Shown here: piece by piece, positions 63,081 through 64,000 of the stretch
Layout: every line of letters begins with the position of its first letter
How positions within the stretch are numbered: the first letter of the stretch is position 1
Source of the DNA: Microbacterium sp. Gd 4-13
Lineage (GTDB): Bacteria; Actinomycetota; Actinomycetes; Actinomycetales; Microbacteriaceae
Direction of reading: 5' to 3'
Length of the DNA: 64,000 nt
NCBI RefSeq assembly: GCF_003095395.1
Contig: NZ_QEIJ01000005.1
Span: forward strand, 245,577-309,576
The notes under the pieces: generated by a model
Told to the model about the DNA's origin: nothing
Seen by the model: the letters and a program-made list of their open reading frames with translations, nothing else
The model's database searches: none
Translations under genes and position numbers: made by a program

Positions 63081-64000
63081 ATGTTCTCGAACGGTGGTAC
63101 CCCGACTGACGGTGAGGCGCGGCGTGATGCCGATGCCCCGCAGTCGGAGGCCGCTGGCTCGGAGTGGTCCGACGAGCGCGAGTGGTTCGACGAGCGCGAG
63201 TGGATCGACGCCGACGGTGATCCGGTCGCGGCGGGTCGTGATGGCCTGGATGCGGTGGCGGATGTGTCGACGTTGATGTCGGTGTTCGCCGCGCAACGGT
63301 TCGAGCGGGTCGAGGGCTTGCGGCGGGAGGCGGTGGCCGAAGCGGCGGTGTTCCGCGGGAAGACGACGGAGATCGTGATGCGGTCCCTGCGGCTCGAGCT
63401 TGCGACGGTGTTGCAGGTCACCGAGCACATCGCAGAACGGATGCTGGCGACCTCCGACGGCCTCGTCAACCGATACCCGGCGATGCTCGACGCCCTCTCC
63501 CACGCCCGCACCACGGAGCGGCACGCCAACGTGTTCGTCGAGCTGGTCGACCAGGTCGAGCCGGAGTTGCGTGACCAGGTCGTGCCGCTCGCCGTCGACC
63601 TCGCCACGTCGCACGCGCTGGGGTCGTTCCGCCGGTTGCTGCGGAAGCTCGTCGACACGGTCCGCGCCGCAACGCTCAGCGAGCGGCACGCGGAAGCGAT
63701 CCGGGAGCGGCGGGTGGTGGTGCAGCCGGCGGAGGACGGGATGAGTTGGGTGATGCTCTACACCTCCGCCGTGAAGGCCCACGCGATCCAGCACCGCGCA
63801 ACGGCAATCGCACACGCCCTCGGCCCCCAGGAGGGCGAAGAACGCACCCTGGACGAGTTGCGTGCGGATGTGGTGGTCGATCTTCTCGTCGACGGCGACG
63901 TGCCCGCCCACCCCGACGCGGCGCGCGGAATCCGCGCGACCGTGGCCGTCACGGTGCCGGTGTTGTCGCTGCTCGATGACGAGCACGCGAACACCGCCCC
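63081..64000 (+). CDS. DUF222 domain protein, probable HNH-endonuclease family (partial)
   Basis: The first 306 residues are visible and the frame runs off the window. The start MFSNGGTP is followed by an acidic stretch with a short tandem repeat (two copies of DEREW, encoded by adjacent 18-base repeats near 63172-63207). The helical DUF222 body follows (FAAQRFERVEGLRREAVAEAAVFRG, then LRLELATVLQVTEHIAERML). Such proteins usually end in an HNH nuclease domain, which would lie beyond the window. They are abundant in Microbacteriaceae and of uncertain role. Confidence 0.82.
   Translation, partial: MFSNGGTPTDGEARRDADAPQSEAAGSEWSDEREWFDEREWIDADGDPVAAGRDGLDAVADVSTLMSVFAAQRFERVEGLRREAVAEAAVFRGKTTEIVMRSLRLELATVLQVTEHIAERMLATSDGLVNRYPAMLDALSHARTTERHANVFVELVDQVEPELRDQVVPLAVDLATSHALGSFRRLLRKLVDTVRAATLSERHAEAIRERRVVVQPAEDGMSWVMLYTSAVKAHAIQHRATAIAHALGPQEGEERTLDELRADVVVDLLVDGDVPAHPDAARGIRATVAVTVPVLSLLDDEHANTA

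Noticed and set aside
63061..63090. SOS (LexA) box before the DUF222 gene
   Set aside because: TTCTAGAA and TTCTCGAAC are only loosely similar to the actinobacterial TCGAAC-N4-GTTCGA box.

Overview
The window reads as chromosome of a high-GC actinobacterium, most likely Microbacteriaceae (Microbacterium-like). The basis is about 70% GC, TANNNT -10 boxes placed 6-7 bases before many start codons (leaderless genes), a DUF222/HNH-type gene, an LAATG cell-wall sorting signal and the frequent GGATGCTGC word. This placement is inference, because no rRNA or species marker is present.

Layout. (1) 1-8.9 kb, minus strand: one nine-gene sugar/polyol operon with split transketolase, zinc alcohol dehydrogenase, ribose-type ABC transporter, two SDR dehydrogenases and a D-tagatose 3-epimerase-like isomerase cut by the window edge. 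(2) 9.0-15.6 kb: an aldehyde dehydrogenase with a MarR regulator, then a set matching the actinobacterial hydroxycinnamate (cou) pathway: MarR repressor, SDR, amidohydrolase-like enzyme, MaoC hydratase and CoA ligase. (3) 15.7-19.3 kb: a variable stretch with hypothetical genes, a tRNA-like remnant, a toxin-antitoxin pair and a lipoprotein. (4) 19.3-23.7 kb: a SsuABC/THI5-type ABC importer with a PaaX regulator. (5) 24.0-46.4 kb: a methoxy-aromatic island. It carries four LigM/DesA-type tetrahydrofolate-dependent O-demethylases, the folate-recycling genes metF-like, purU and folE, a LivFGHM-type importer, and PadR, GntR, IclR and LysR regulators. It ends with galB, galC, galD and a type I (VOC-fold) extradiol dioxygenase. 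(6) 46.5-64 kb: a MetE-like methyltransferase, a DUF6351 surface protein, a second PaaX-family gene, a degenerate beta-lactamase-fold protein, an M13 peptidase, a MATE exporter, mntH-mntR, and ordinary genes (rRNA/tRNA methyltransferase, HAD phosphatase, pyrE, xth, DUF222 gene).

How it may work together (inference). Hydroxycinnamates such as ferulate or sinapate are CoA-activated and side-chain shortened by the cou genes to vanillate or syringate. The O-demethylases pass the methyl groups to tetrahydrofolate. MetF-like and PurU (plus a FolD not seen here) regenerate tetrahydrofolate and release formate; the MetE-like enzyme could use part of the methyl-folate for methionine. The resulting gallate-type ring would be opened to 4-oxalomesaconate and converted by GalD, GalB and GalC to pyruvate and oxaloacetate. 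The most unusual point is that the only ring-opening enzyme in the window is a VOC-fold dioxygenase; no LigB-type gallate or protocatechuate dioxygenase is present.
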